From: Actinopolyspora erythraea
GTDB taxonomy: Bacteria; Actinomycetota; Actinomycetes; Mycobacteriales; Pseudonocardiaceae
Reading direction: 5' to 3'
DNA: 64,000 nt
Assembly (NCBI RefSeq): GCF_002263515.1
Contig: NZ_CP022752.1
Location: forward strand, 3,968,001 to 4,032,000
Each line of letters opens with the position of its first letter. The stretch's first letter is position 1. Below the pieces are notes generated by a model. That model ran no database searches, was not told where the DNA came from, and worked only from the letters and a program-made list of their open reading frames with translations. Made by a program: the position numbers and the translations under genes. Positions 9,667 to 18,716 of this stretch are shown here, piece after piece.

Positions 9667-10026
9667 GGGCCAAACGCTACCCGCATTCGGCTCCGCACGG
9701 TCGGAGGCGCTCCGATCAACGACACGATCCGAAGCGATCAAGTCGACACGCCGGAAGCGCCGCGGTCTCGGCGCGGGGTGTCCGGCACGGACCCCACATC
9801 GGAATCACCGCCGCCCCCGGCACAGCCGGCGTCGATCTCCCACCGCCCTCGCGGTCGGCACCGCCGGCCGTGGTCGTCACCACACGGCTTGGGCAGCGCA
9901 TTTACCTCGAACGCGTGACTGGGATGCCCCGCGAGGCAGGGCCGCTCACCGGAGAGGTCGGTAAGACGCTGCCCAAGAGCCTGTCAGGCGCCGCGAGGAA
10001 CCGCCCCGCAGGTTTCACTTCCGTTT

Positions 10027-10077
10027 CGAGCGGAGCGGTTGATGTTCTTCGGCGCGCCACGCCGAAACAGCCGCTCG
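10027..10077. other. Nested inverted repeat in intergenic region
   Basis: An inner hairpin (TTCGGCG 10048-10054, CGCCGAA 10060-10066) sits inside an outer pair (CGAGCGG 10027-10033, CCGCTCG 10071-10077). It lies in the roughly 570-bp space between moeZ (stop at 10239) and the TIGR02569 gene (start at 9666), beyond the conserved hairpin repeat. It could be a second terminator. No gene is supported between 9667 and 10238. Confidence 0.5.
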
Positions 10078-10091
10078 CGCGGCCCGAGCAC

Positions 10092-10194
10092 CCGCGGGTT
10101 CTCCCGTGCGGCTCTCGCGAGGACGGCCGGAGACGTTGTGTAGTACCCACCCGATGTCTCCGGCACCCGCGGCGAGAGCCGTGCGAGAGGTTCC
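10092..10194. repeat. Dispersed hairpin repeat, copy 1
   Basis: The core runs 10109-10181. Outer arms are 10 bp (10109-10118, 10172-10181) and inner arms are 9 bp (GCCGGAGAC 10126-10134, GTCTCCGGC 10156-10164). A 7-nt internal loop lies on each side, and a 21-nt apical loop contains GTTGTGTAGTACC. Conserved flanks are ccgcgggttctcc on the left and gaggttcc on the right. A second copy lies at 62141-62243. Both copies lie 36-45 bp past the stop of a minus-strand gene. See the findings for the compensated stem changes. Confidence 0.8.
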
Positions 10195-10238
10195 GCCAAG
10201 CGACCGGCCCCGCGAAAGCGGCGCACGGAAACCTTCGA

Positions 10239-11441
10239 TCAGTACGTCGGCAGGCTCTGATCGACCTGGTTCGCCCACCCGAGCACACCACCACCGACGT
10301 GCACGGCGTCGGAGAAGCCGGCCTTGTGCAACGCCGAGAGCGCCTCGGCCGAACGGCCACCGGACTTGCAGTGCAACACGATCTGGCGATCCTGCGGCAG
10401 TTCCGCGAGCGCCTCGCCGGACAGGATCCGGTCCTTGGGGATCAGCTTGGCCCCCTCGATGTGCACGATGTCGTACTCGTGCGGCTCCCGGACGTCGATC
10501 AGCTCGAACTTCTGGTCGGAGTCGAACTTGTCCTTGAGCTCCAGCGGCGTGATCGTGCTGTCCGCCGCCGCCTGCTGCGCGTCGTCGGAGACCACCCCGC
10601 AGAAGGTCTCGTAGTCGATCAGCTCGGTGACCTTGTCCGCGTTCGGGTCCTTGCGGATCTTGACCGTCCGGTAGCTCATCTCCAGCGCGTCGTAGATCAT
10701 CAGTCGGCCGAGCAGCGTCTCACCGATCCCGGTGATGAGCTTGATGGCCTCGTTGACCATGATCGAACCGATGGAGGCGCACAGCACACCCAGCACGCCG
10801 CCTTCGGCACAGGAGGGGACCATTCCGGGCGGCGGGGGCTCAGGGTAGAGGTCGCGGTAGTTGGGACCGTATGCGTCCCAGAACACGCTGGCCTGGCCCT
10901 CGAAACGGAAGATCGATCCCCAGACGTAGGGCTTGCCCTGCAGCACCGCGGCGTCGTTGACCAGGTAGCGGGTCGCGAAGTTGTCGGTGCCGTCCAGGAT
11001 CAGGTCGTAGTCGGCGAAGATGTCCAGCGCGTTGTCGGAGGTCAGGTTCGTCTGGTGCAGGTTGACCCTGACGAACGGGTTGACCTCGGCGATGGAGTCA
11101 CGCGCCGATTCGGCCTTGGAGCGTCCGAGGTCGGACTGGCCGTGGATGATCTGACGGTGCAGATTCGACTCGTCCACCTCGTCGAACTCCACGATGCCGA
11201 GCGTGCCGACTCCGGCCGCGGCGAGGTACAGCAGCGCGGGGCTGCCGAGCCCGCCCGCTCCGATCACCAGCACCTTGGCGTTCTTGAGCCGCTTCTGCCC
11301 CGCCATCCCGACGTCCGGGATGATCAGGTGGCGACTGTAGCGCGCCACCTCGTCCTTGGTCAGTTCCGCGGCGGGTTCCACCAACGGCGGGAGCGTGGTC
11401 CCGCCGTCGTCGGAGCCCTGGGGGGATGTGTTGCTCGTCAT
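10239..11441 (-). CDS. moeZ: Adenylyltransferase/sulfurtransferase MoeZ
   Basis: The 400-residue protein has an N-terminal ThiF/MoeB adenylation domain and a C-terminal rhodanese domain. The nucleotide-binding loop GAGGLGSP is near residue 60, LHRQIIH follows, and the rhodanese active-site loop HCKSGGRS is near residue 363. MoeZ activates and thiolates small sulfur carriers (CysO, MoaD, ThiS types) for cysteine and molybdopterin synthesis. ATG 11441 is preceded by GGAGGAG at ideal spacing, so the upstream open frame to 11654 is not used. The gene is equivalent to Rv3206c by position. A conserved hairpin repeat lies just after the stop. Confidence 0.93.
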   Translation of the reverse strand: MTSNTSPQGSDDGGTTLPPLVEPAAELTKDEVARYSRHLIIPDVGMAGQKRLKNAKVLVIGAGGLGSPALLYLAAAGVGTLGIVEFDEVDESNLHRQIIHGQSDLGRSKAESARDSIAEVNPFVRVNLHQTNLTSDNALDIFADYDLILDGTDNFATRYLVNDAAVLQGKPYVWGSIFRFEGQASVFWDAYGPNYRDLYPEPPPPGMVPSCAEGGVLGVLCASIGSIMVNEAIKLITGIGETLLGRLMIYDALEMSYRTVKIRKDPNADKVTELIDYETFCGVVSDDAQQAAADSTITPLELKDKFDSDQKFELIDVREPHEYDIVHIEGAKLIPKDRILSGEALAELPQDRQIVLHCKSGGRSAEALSALHKAGFSDAVHVGGGVLGWANQVDQSLPTY

Positions 11442-11679
11442 CTCCCAGCTCCTCCTCCGTTGCCTGGATGTGCGGCCGTGTCGTTCGACGGTTGCCACCG
11501 GCCCGGAACAGCCGTCCGGACGTGGCCAACCGTGCCACCGCACCGTGCAACGCCAGCCTGGCCGATGGTCTTCCCGCCCCCAAACCGTTCCCACGAGATG
11601 GGACGCCGGACCGGCGGAGCGACGGGAACCGCCCGGCACGACGACTCGGCTCACCGGGTGGGCCGGAACGGCGCGGCGC

Positions 11680-12669
11680 TCACCCTTCCTCCCCTTCCTC
11701 GTTCCCCAGCGGGAAGGGCCACGGGTTCGGTTCGCACTCGAAACCGTTGTCGGGGATCTCCGTGCCCTGCGAGACGCGTTCGTTGAGCCGGTGCAGCACG
11801 TCGTTGGAGACGCTGAAGGTCTGCTGCATCATCACCGGGGCCAGCTGCCCCTGGGCGGGACAGCCGACGTGGCCGTTTCCGAAGAAGTGCCCGACCTCGT
11901 GGTTGACGACGTAGCGCCGGTAGCTGCCGATGTCGCCGTCGAAGGCGATCGCCCCGCGCACCCAGCGCGCGGCACTGATGTAGGCACGGCCCTCGATGTG
12001 GCAGGAGGAGTCGTAGGGCAGCCCGCTACCGTAGCCGCACACCTCACGCGCCGTGTTCCGGCTGACCAGTGTCACCCGGAAGTCGGGTTCGGGCCCGTCC
12101 GGGCCGACCCGCTGCACCGAGATGCCGCCTCCCCTGGGATTGGTCCAGCCGCGCGGATCGGCCAGGCTCTGCTGCACCAACCGACCGAAGGAGTCCTCTC
12201 CCTCGGCGAGCTCGACCCCCTTCTCCAGCTCGACGGCGTAGCGGTAGAGCTCGCCGGAACCGGTCGGGGCAGTACTGCCCGGCACGATCTCGAAGGTCCC
12301 GCTTCCCGTCTCGGGCACCGGTGCCCCGGGCGGAAGTTTCGCCGAGTCGATCCGCTGGTCGTACTCGCCGCCCTTGGCCCCCTCGGTGACGACGGGGGTC
12401 CTGTCGTCGGAGGAAGCCTTCCCCGCCGGGTTGGCCCGCTCCGCGTCCCCCGAGTCGCCGCCCGGGACCCGCACGACCGCGAACACGGTCAGCACCAGCA
12501 GCACCGGGATCGCGTAGACGCCCCAGCCGTAGCGCAACCACCCCCGGCGGGCGCGGCGACCGCTCCGCCTCCGCCGCGAGTCGTCACCCGCGCCCTCGCT
12601 CGCGGGCCGCGGATACCAGGACGCCGCCAGGGGCTCGCCCCGGTGCCGCCCACCTTTCCCGGATTTCAC
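11680..12669 (-). CDS. DUF3152 membrane-anchored metalloprotease-like
   Basis: The 329-residue protein has a basic N-terminus, one membrane segment at about residues 48-66, an acidic low-complexity linker, and a C-terminal DUF3152 domain. Near residue 260 the motif NHEVGHFFGNGH matches the metzincin zinc pattern HExxHxxGxxH, followed by a methionine-rich turn (APVMMQ). Cysteines (VCGY, SSCH, GCP, ECEP) suggest disulfides outside the membrane. It is probably an extracytoplasmic zinc protease; the substrate is unknown. The GTG start has GGAG 5 nt upstream. It is equivalent to Rv3207c and divergent from the TetR gene. Confidence 0.85.
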   Translation of the reverse strand: MKSGKGGRHRGEPLAASWYPRPASEGAGDDSRRRRSGRRARRGWLRYGWGVYAIPVLLVLTVFAVVRVPGGDSGDAERANPAGKASSDDRTPVVTEGAKGGEYDQRIDSAKLPPGAPVPETGSGTFEIVPGSTAPTGSGELYRYAVELEKGVELAEGEDSFGRLVQQSLADPRGWTNPRGGGISVQRVGPDGPEPDFRVTLVSRNTAREVCGYGSGLPYDSSCHIEGRAYISAARWVRGAIAFDGDIGSYRRYVVNHEVGHFFGNGHVGCPAQGQLAPVMMQQTFSVSNDVLHRLNERVSQGTEIPDNGFECEPNPWPFPLGNEEGEEG

Positions 12670-12760
12670 GGAACTCCTCGAAACACTGCCGGCGTCTCGC
12701 GACGATCGTTCGGCCCGGCCGGGAGCCCCGAACCGGTTCCACCATCGTGCTTATCCCGTT

Positions 12761-12789
12761 CAGGTTGCCACACTATGTGAGCTGACCTG
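12761..12789. promoter_or_regulatory. Nested palindrome in divergent promoter
   Basis: CACA-cta-TGTG (12769-12779) is nested in CAGGT (12761-12765) / ACCTG (12785-12789), between the DUF3152 gene and the TetR gene. It could be the operator of the TetR protein; this is inference from position and symmetry only. The rest of 12670-13049 shows nothing else I can name. Confidence 0.35.
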
Positions 12790-13049
12790 CGAAGGCGGGA
12801 TATTTCCCGTGAATCGGCGTGTTCCGGATCCACGCCGTGACCGACCGGCGACGGGCCGCTGTGGCGCCGACCGCGTGCGATGATCCACCCTCGGGAGACG
12901 CACCCGGCGGTTCGCGTCGCGGGACGGAGGGCGGACGGCGGGGAGAGGGCGGTCAGGTAACCGTCACAACCGGTCTACCGGCAAGTAAAGTTGGGGAGCC
13001 CGACACGCACACGACCGACGGGTCGACATCATTCGGTGGAGGCTTTCAA

Positions 13050-13685
13050 ATGACCGAGACCGCGCAGCAGAGCACCGATCAGCCCGCTCGGGGGGTGCGG
13101 CTTCCGCGCGACGCGCGGCGGGCACAACTGCTCTCGGCGGCTCAGGAAGTGTTCGTCACCAACGGTTACCACGCCGCGGCGATGGACGACATCGCCGACC
13201 GCGCGGGCGTGAGCAAACCGGTGCTGTACCAGCACTTCCCCGGCAAACTGGAGCTCTACCTCGCCCTGCTGGAGACCCACGGCAGCGAACTCGTCGCCCG
13301 GGTCAGGGAGGCGATCGAGTCGAACTCCGAGAACAAGCAGCGGGTACGTGCCTCCGTCGCGGCCCTCTACGAGTTCGTGGACCGGGACGACCAGGCCTTC
13401 CGACTGGTCTTCGAGTCGGACCTGCGCGGCGAGCCCGCCGTGGAACGGGCGGTCGAGAACGCGCTGTCGGGCTGCATAGACGCGGTGGCCGAGGCGGTCA
13501 CGGCGGACGCGGGGCTGGACAACGAGCGGGCCAGGCTGCTGGCGGTCGGGCTCGTGGGCCTCAGCCAGGTGACCGCACGCGACTGGCTGGACTCGGACAA
13601 CTCCATCTCCAGGGACGAGGCCGTGCACCTGATGTCCACCCTGGCCTGGAAGGGGCTGGCGGGGTTCCCGCTGCAGCAGGGCTGA
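13050..13685 (+). CDS. TetR family regulator (Rv3208-like)
   Basis: The 211-residue protein has an N-terminal TetR helix-turn-helix: MDDIADRAGVSKPVLYQHF at about residues 43-61. The C-terminal ligand domain is ordinary in length. ATG 13050 is preceded by GGAGG at 13037-13041, so the 77-codon upstream extension of the frame is rejected. It occupies the position of Rv3208 in the conserved block and may control itself or the divergent DUF3152 gene. The ligand is unknown. In M. tuberculosis the DUF3107 gene follows directly; here it is about 4 kb away. Confidence 0.88.
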   Translation: MTETAQQSTDQPARGVRLPRDARRAQLLSAAQEVFVTNGYHAAAMDDIADRAGVSKPVLYQHFPGKLELYLALLETHGSELVARVREAIESNSENKQRVRASVAALYEFVDRDDQAFRLVFESDLRGEPAVERAVENALSGCIDAVAEAVTADAGLDNERARLLAVGLVGLSQVTARDWLDSDNSISRDEAVHLMSTLAWKGLAGFPLQQG

Positions 13686-13852
13686 CCGGGTCCGTCCGCC
13701 GCGGTCGTCGGCACCGCCCCGCGCGGAGGCGTCGCCGGCTCGACAGTGGCGACGCCCCGGAAGGGAGCACCGGCGGGTCCGTTCCGGAGGTCCCGGTCAC
13801 CTCGGTGGAGGCGCCGCGCGGGTACCGCCGGTCCCGCACGGGACGTGTCGGC

Positions 13853-14212
13853 TCACCGGCTGCGCTTCTTGCCTCCCACGGGCACCAGCGGAGTCGAGGC
13901 ACAGCGGCATTCGGCCTCGGGAACGGCGACGGCGCTGATGGTGGGCCCCCGCAGCAGGCCGGTCGTGATGGTTTCACCCGAATGGGCGTATTTGACCCAC
14001 TGGTCCCACTCGTCCTCGAACGCCACGTCCTCCTCGGACTTGCCCATGGCGGCGCGCAACGTGCTCGCCAGCCACTGGGCTACCTCGTCCGGAGTGTGCA
14101 GGATCTCCACGGCGTCGAGCCGGGACAACCGCTCGTGCGCGGGCATCGCCTGGTTCAGCGGTGTGTCCTCCACATAGCCGTGATGATGAGTACCGCTGGT
14201 GTGCTGTCCCAC
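13853..14212 (-). CDS. Hypothetical protein, 119 aa
   Basis: I do not recognise a family. The product is helical and acidic in the middle (EEDVAFEDEWDQW), has a His-rich start (GTHHHG), and ends with basic residues. GTG 14212 has AAAGGA 5 nt upstream. It is read in the same direction as the hydrolase and AurF-like genes but separated from them by about 190 bp. The gene is part of the segment that interrupts the Rv3208-Rv3208A order. Confidence 0.6.
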   Translation of the reverse strand: MGQHTSGTHHHGYVEDTPLNQAMPAHERLSRLDAVEILHTPDEVAQWLASTLRAAMGKSEEDVAFEDEWDQWVKYAHSGETITTGLLRGPTISAVAVPEAECRCASTPLVPVGGKKRSR

Positions 14213-14404
14213 GGAAGTCCTTTCGCCGGGGTGACTCCACCCGTGCGGTGGGAGTCGGTCTCGGCTCGGAACGACCGGACGGGACTCCCCACCGCCGGGG
14301 CCGCCACGGGCCACCGTACCGAACTCCCGCGGGTGGGCGTCCGATCACGACCACGGCGCGGCGACGGATTCGCCACCCCGGCAAGGGCGGGACCGCCGGG
14401 GACG

Positions 14405-15316
14405 TCAGCTCGGCACGGCCCGGGTCACGTCGGCGATGCGCTCGGTCACCTCCTCGGGGCGTTCCATCGGGAGCATGTGCCCCGCACCGCCGTAGAGGAA
14501 GAAGCCCGCCGCCGGGAGCCGCTCCGACATCCGGCGGGCGTGGGGCAGCGGGCAGAGCCTGTCGGACAGGCCCGCCAGTATCACCGTCGGGACCTCGGGC
14601 AACCGCGCCAGCGCCTCCCCGCGTTCGTGCTCGGCCAGGGACTCCCTGAAACCGGCGAAGCTGGCGGGGTGGCAACCGGCCACCCACTCCGCGCTCCGGG
14701 CGACATCGGCGGCGGCGGGCCGACTGCCGAACAGCAACCAGCGCAGACCGGGACGCATCCAACCGGAGCGGTTGCTGACCGTGCGCCGGTCCGAGCGGGC
14801 CAGCATTCGCCGCAGCCCGCGCTCACCGGCGTTGAAGACCTTGGCGAGCGGCTCCGGCAGCCGCAACCCGGGTGCGGAGAGTCCGCCGCTGGAGGTGGCG
14901 ACCAGGGCGATACCGCTCACCCGCTCGGCCAGCAGGTCGGGATGGCGCTCGGCCAGGGCCATGATGGTCATTCCTCCCATGGAGTGACCGGCCAGCACGA
15001 TCGGGCCTTCCGGGACCCGGTCGGCGATCACCTCGGAGAGGTCGTCGGCGCACTGCGCGATGGTCGCGGTTCCGGGGGGCGAGGGATCGGAGTCCCCGTG
15101 GCCGCGGTGGTCGAAGCGCACGATCCGGACCGGCCCTCCCACCGCTGCCCGCAACCGTTCGGTCACTCGGTCCCAGGTGTGACGGGTGAGCGTCCAGCCG
15201 TGGACCAGTACGACCGTGACCGGGGCCTGGGGACTGCCGCTCTCGTCCACCGCGAGCCGGGTGCCGTCGGAGGTGGTCAGCAGTCGCGCTGCTCGTTCGT
15301 GTTGTTCGACAGTCAC
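14405..15316 (-). CDS. Alpha/beta hydrolase
   Basis: The 303-residue hydrolase has a VLVHGW oxyanion region near residue 40, the nucleophile elbow GHSMGG near residue 110, an acid in GLSDRLCP near residue 247, and a base in GAGHMLP near residue 280. The catalytic triad is complete. The GTG start overlaps the stop of the AurF-like gene by 4 bp (GTGA), which indicates a two-gene operon. It could act on the product of the oxygenase or on an unrelated ester; the substrate cannot be read from sequence. Confidence 0.88.
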   Translation of the reverse strand: MTVEQHERAARLLTTSDGTRLAVDESGSPQAPVTVVLVHGWTLTRHTWDRVTERLRAAVGGPVRIVRFDHRGHGDSDPSPPGTATIAQCADDLSEVIADRVPEGPIVLAGHSMGGMTIMALAERHPDLLAERVSGIALVATSSGGLSAPGLRLPEPLAKVFNAGERGLRRMLARSDRRTVSNRSGWMRPGLRWLLFGSRPAAADVARSAEWVAGCHPASFAGFRESLAEHERGEALARLPEVPTVILAGLSDRLCPLPHARRMSERLPAAGFFLYGGAGHMLPMERPEEVTERIADVTRAVPS

Positions 15317-16212
15317 CGGATCAGTCCAGCCTTCCGCCACAGGGCCATGCCGGGCTTGCCGAGCAGGCCGACCTCGTCCAGAAACGACATGATCTTCTCT
15401 CCGCTCCACCGCACGGTCTCCCGCCAGTGCGGGTTGGTCATGGCGGCCTGGTAGGCGTCCCTGGGACGCAGCCCGACCGACTTGTAGATCCTGGGGTTGA
15501 TCAGCGCCTTGACGATGCAGAAACCCACCAACGCCGTCATGAACTGGTGGTAGGCGCGCTGGGCCGCGTTGCACTCCCGCATGCCGCGGGTGACCTCCTC
15601 GCGGGCGAAGGTGACGTGCCGCGCCTCCTCCATCACGTGGATGCGGTTGACCATCCGCACGAGGGGCTGCACCTGCTCGTCGAACATCTGGTCCCGCTGA
15701 AACCGGTCCAGCAGCTCCTCCGCGACGAGGATGGAGGCGTAGGCCGAGGGCCCCTTGAGAACAGCGGGCAGCACCCTGCCGCCGAGGTGCAGGATCCGGA
15801 TCGGCCCGTAGGCGGGAGCGCCGATGCGGTCGCACGTCTTGGCGAACATGGTGGAGTGCCTGCACTCGTCGGCGACCTCGGTCAACGCGTACTGGGCGTG
15901 GTTGGTGCGCGGATCCCGGTTGTAGAAGTCCTTGAGCAGCATCTGCATCAGCAGCACCTCGAACCAGAGACCGTTCGAGGCGATGCTGGCGAACTCGTGC
16001 TTGGTCAGCTCGACGCGCTGGCGCTCGGTGAGCCGGTCCCAGAAGTGGGTGCCGTAGAGCGTGCTGCGGTGGAAGGGAATGTAGGGCTGGTCCTCCGCCA
16101 GCGGCGCTTCCCAGTCGATGTCCACCTCGGGGTCGTAGCTGTTCTTGGCCGATGACTTGAGTAACCGGGAAGCCGTTTTCTCCCTGTCGTTGACCTGGAG
16201 AGCCTTGGTCAT
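15313..16212 (-). CDS. AurF-like diiron oxygenase
   Basis: The 299-residue protein belongs to the p-aminobenzoate N-oxygenase AurF family. It shows the expected carboxylate/histidine iron ligands in helices: VADECRHSTMF at about residues 111-121 and MEEARHVTFAREE at about 194-206, the ExxRH pattern. AurF enzymes oxidise aryl amines to nitro groups, but family members in other settings have other substrates. It is the first gene of a two-gene operon with the hydrolase. The promoter is shared with a divergent TetR gene and carries two palindromes. The start ATG 16212 has AAAGGTGA upstream. Confidence 0.85.
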   Translation of the reverse strand: MTKALQVNDREKTASRLLKSSAKNSYDPEVDIDWEAPLAEDQPYIPFHRSTLYGTHFWDRLTERQRVELTKHEFASIASNGLWFEVLLMQMLLKDFYNRDPRTNHAQYALTEVADECRHSTMFAKTCDRIGAPAYGPIRILHLGGRVLPAVLKGPSAYASILVAEELLDRFQRDQMFDEQVQPLVRMVNRIHVMEEARHVTFAREEVTRGMRECNAAQRAYHQFMTALVGFCIVKALINPRIYKSVGLRPRDAYQAAMTNPHWRETVRWSGEKIMSFLDEVGLLGKPGMALWRKAGLIR

Positions 16213-16256
16213 GATCGCTGGTCACCTTTCGGGAGGAACCCGTGCTGACAATTGCG

Positions 16257-16288
16257 TGTTACGACAAGTAACAGCTACCTTGGGTAGC
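16257..16288. promoter_or_regulatory. Two palindromes, likely TetR operators
   Basis: TGTTAC-gacaa-GTAACA (16257-16273) and GCTACC-ttg-GGTAGC (16274-16288) are both perfect and abut in the 76-bp space between the divergent AurF-like and TetR genes. The second ends just before the TetR start. Control of both transcripts by the adjacent TetR is inferred. Confidence 0.6.
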
Positions 16289-17020
16289 GTGAGCCAGATC
16301 TCCCGACCTGTCAAGGCCATGCAGTCACAGGGACGCGGCGACGCCCGCAAGGAACGCTGGCGCGGACACCGGCAGGCCAGACGGGCTGAGTTCGTCGAGG
16401 CCGCCGTGCGCGCCATCGGCAACTACGGACCCGAGGTGGGCATGGACGACATCGCCACCGAGGCAGGCGTCAGCAAACCCGTGCTGTACCGGCACTTCAG
16501 CGACAAGAGCGACCTGTACCTCGCCGTCGGGGAATGGGGCACCAAGCTGCTCATGGAGCGGATCAATCCGGCTCTGGAGCAGGAGGGCAGCGCACGCGAA
16601 CGGATCCGGCGGATCATCGACACCTACCTCCGGGTGATCGAGGACTACCCGGAGCTGTACCGCTTCGTGGTGCGCCGGAACTTCGCCGACCGCCCGGTGC
16701 ACACGGATCCGGTCACCACCGAGAAGACGGTGATAGCCAATTCGCTGTCCCGCCTGCTCGGCGAGTACATGCGCAGCCTCGAACTGGATTCGGGCGGCGT
16801 GGAGGCGTGGAGTCACGGCCTGGTCGGCATGGTGCAGGCCAGCGGTGACTGGTGGCTGGATCGCCACTCCATGACCAGGGACGATCTCACCGAGTACCTG
16901 ACGAAGATCATCTGGTTCGCCATCGACGGGGTGCTGCGCGCCGGGGGCATCGTCATCGATCCGGACGAACCACTGGAGATCGTCCCCCATCTGAGGATCG
17001 TCGGGGACGAGCAGGACTGA
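16289..17020 (+). CDS. TetR family regulator
   Basis: The 243-residue regulator has a clear helix-turn-helix: MDDIATEAGVSKPVLYRHF at about residues 52-70. GTG 16289 (VSQISRP) is used here; ATG 16319 is an alternative. Its DNA-recognition helix is nearly the same as that of the TetR protein at 13050, so the two may be related paralogues. It is divergent from the AurF-like operon across two perfect palindromes, and the DUF4873 gene follows 17 bp downstream. It most probably controls this module; the ligand is unknown. Confidence 0.88.
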   Translation: MSQISRPVKAMQSQGRGDARKERWRGHRQARRAEFVEAAVRAIGNYGPEVGMDDIATEAGVSKPVLYRHFSDKSDLYLAVGEWGTKLLMERINPALEQEGSARERIRRIIDTYLRVIEDYPELYRFVVRRNFADRPVHTDPVTTEKTVIANSLSRLLGEYMRSLELDSGGVEAWSHGLVGMVQASGDWWLDRHSMTRDDLTEYLTKIIWFAIDGVLRAGGIVIDPDEPLEIVPHLRIVGDEQD

Positions 17021-17037
17021 GGACAGGGAGAGCGAAC

Positions 17038-17373
17038 ATGCCCCAGCAGGAGCACGAACACGGCGAGGACGACTACAACGGTACGGCCGTGATCTTCACC
17101 GCCGAGCGGCACGCCACGGTGCACGTGGTGCTGCGCGGCAACTTCCAGCCCATCGACGGGCGGTTCCACTGGTACGGCCGGGCCGAGGCCAGCGGCGAAC
17201 TGGAGGAGATCGCCGGGGGACGCAAGACCGACGTGGTGCTGCGGACTCCCCACGGCGAGGCCGTGGCCACTCTCTCGGAGCCGGACCCCTGGAACCGGTA
17301 CCGCATCACCGGCCTGGGGCGCCCTCCGTTCCCCCTGGACTCCGAGCTGGTCGAACTCGACGGCACCGGCTGA
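17038..17373 (+). CDS. DUF4873 domain protein
   Basis: The 111-residue protein carries the QPIDGRFHWYGR motif of DUF4873, a domain often found at the C-terminus of actinobacterial flavin monooxygenases. Here it stands alone. ATG 17038 has GGGAGAG upstream and lies 17 bp after the TetR stop, so the two are probably co-transcribed. Together with the diiron oxygenase it suggests a role in an oxidation pathway, which is inference. Confidence 0.75.
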   Translation: MPQQEHEHGEDDYNGTAVIFTAERHATVHVVLRGNFQPIDGRFHWYGRAEASGELEEIAGGRKTDVVLRTPHGEAVATLSEPDPWNRYRITGLGRPPFPLDSELVELDGTG

Positions 17374-17568
17374 AGCGGCACGGCACCGATCGGCGGAACG
17401 GGACCCCCGGAGCCCCACGCGGCGACCGGCCCCGGTCTCGTCCGCCGGGTGTGCCGCGACGTGCGGGCGCCGCTCCCGATCGGGCGAGCCGGGTTCGCGT
17501 CACCACTGCTCGCGAACCGGTTCCCGACCGGGAGAACAACGGGCACGGCAATCGTCGCCCAGCGGGGA

Positions 17569-17793
17569 TCAACCCACCCCGAAGCCGACGCGCTGGGGCC
17601 CCGTCGCCCCGATCTCGACATAGGTGATCTTGGCGGAGGGCACGATGTACCGCGTGCCCTTGTCGTCGTCGATACGAAGGTTCCCCTCGGTGCTGCCCAG
17701 CGCCTCGGCGACCAGCTTCTCGACCTCTTCCTGGGACTGACCGCTGTTGAGCGTCAGTTCCCGCGCCCCGTCGACTCCGACCTTGACCTCCAC
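17569..17793 (-). CDS. DUF3107 small protein
   Basis: The 74-residue protein is the actinobacterial DUF3107 family (Rv3208A/TB9.4 type). It begins VEVKVGVDGARELTL and ends in a YVEIGATGPQRVGFG-like strand. GTG 17793 is preceded by GGGAGG at 8 nt spacing; the 113-codon upstream frame is non-coding. Function is unknown. In M. tuberculosis it directly follows the TetR gene Rv3208; here the AurF module separates the two. Confidence 0.85.
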   Translation of the reverse strand: MEVKVGVDGARELTLNSGQSQEEVEKLVAEALGSTEGNLRIDDDKGTRYIVPSAKITYVEIGATGPQRVGFGVG

Positions 17794-17996
17794 GTCACTG
17801 CCTCCCTGTAGTAGCTGTCCAACGCGTTGACCACAGACTATCTGCTCCGTCGGCCACGAAGCGGAACGATCCCCGCCGGGGGCGTCGGTCGAGGCCGCTC
17901 CCGAGGAGGCGGGCGTCCCCGAGCCGGTCACGGTGCCGCTCGACGGCGCGGACCACGGAGCACGGAACGGGCGGCGGGTCCCGCCACCGGCGACCA

Positions 17997-18716
17997 TCAC
18001 CCCAGTCCGAGCCTGGACATCCGCTTGTTGTGGTTGTTCTGCAGCCTGCGGAACAGCGAACCGATCCCGGCGAGGTCCCCAGAGCCCCTGATGATCAGCT
18101 CGGCGAGCGCGTCCCGCTCCGAGACCACCCACTGCGCCTGGGTGACCGCCTCCCCCAGCAGCCGCCGTCCCCAGAGGGTCAGCCTGTCCCGCAGTGACTC
18201 GTCCTCGGCGCAGGCGGCCGAGACCTCCCGCTCCGCGAAGGTCGAGTGGCCGGTGTCCGAGAGCACCGTCAGCACCAGCTCCCGCGTCTCCTCGTCGAGC
18301 CAGTTGGCGACCTCCCGGTAGAAGTCGGCGGCCAACCCGTCACCGACGTAGGCCTTCACCAGCGACTCCAGCCAGGAGTGCGGTGCGGTCGAGGCGTTGA
18401 ACGCGTCGAACGGATCCACGAACGGGCGCATGGCGTCCTCCACCGCCACCCCGCGCCCGGCGAGACGCTCCTCCAGCAACCGGAAGTGCCCCATCTCCGC
18501 GGCGGCCATGCTCGCCAGTGCCGCCCGGCCGGTCAGCGTGGGCGCCGCTCTGGAGTCCTCGGCCAGCCTGTCGAACGCGGAGAGTTCCCCGTAGGCCAAC
18601 GCGCCGAGCAGGTCCTTCACCCCTTCGTTGTACCCGGCATGCGGTTCCTCGGCCCCTCCAGCGGCCTCGGACTCCACCACTCCGGAAGCCACAGCGCTCT
18701 GGTCAGCCTCGCTCAT
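17997..18716 (-). CDS. Ferritin-like fold protein (MiaE-like)
   Basis: The 239-residue helical protein matches the actinobacterial ferritin-like family related to MiaE tRNA hydroxylases (Rv3210c position). Possible iron ligands lie in [20 protein letters not shown] and [11 protein letters not shown], where the E/H spacing fits a four-helix diiron site. The activity of this branch is unproven. ATG 18716 is the start. The next 830 bp to rhlE have no supported gene. Confidence 0.8.
   Translation of the reverse strand: MSEADQSAVASGVVESEAAGGAEEPHAGYNEGVKDLLGALAYGELSAFDRLAEDSRAAPTLTGRAALASMAAAEMGHFRLLEERLAGRGVAVEDAMRPFVDPFDAFNASTAPHSWLESLVKAYVGDGLAADFYREVANWLDEETRELVLTVLSDTGHSTFAEREVSAACAEDESLRDRLTLWGRRLLGEAVTQAQWVVSERDALAELIIRGSGDLAGIGSLFRRLQNNHNKRMSRLGLG

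Noticed and set aside
12670..13049. Upstream extension of the TetR gene to 12819.
   Set aside because: ATG 13050 has an ideal GGAGG, the helix-turn-helix begins at the usual distance from it, and the extension is low-complexity.
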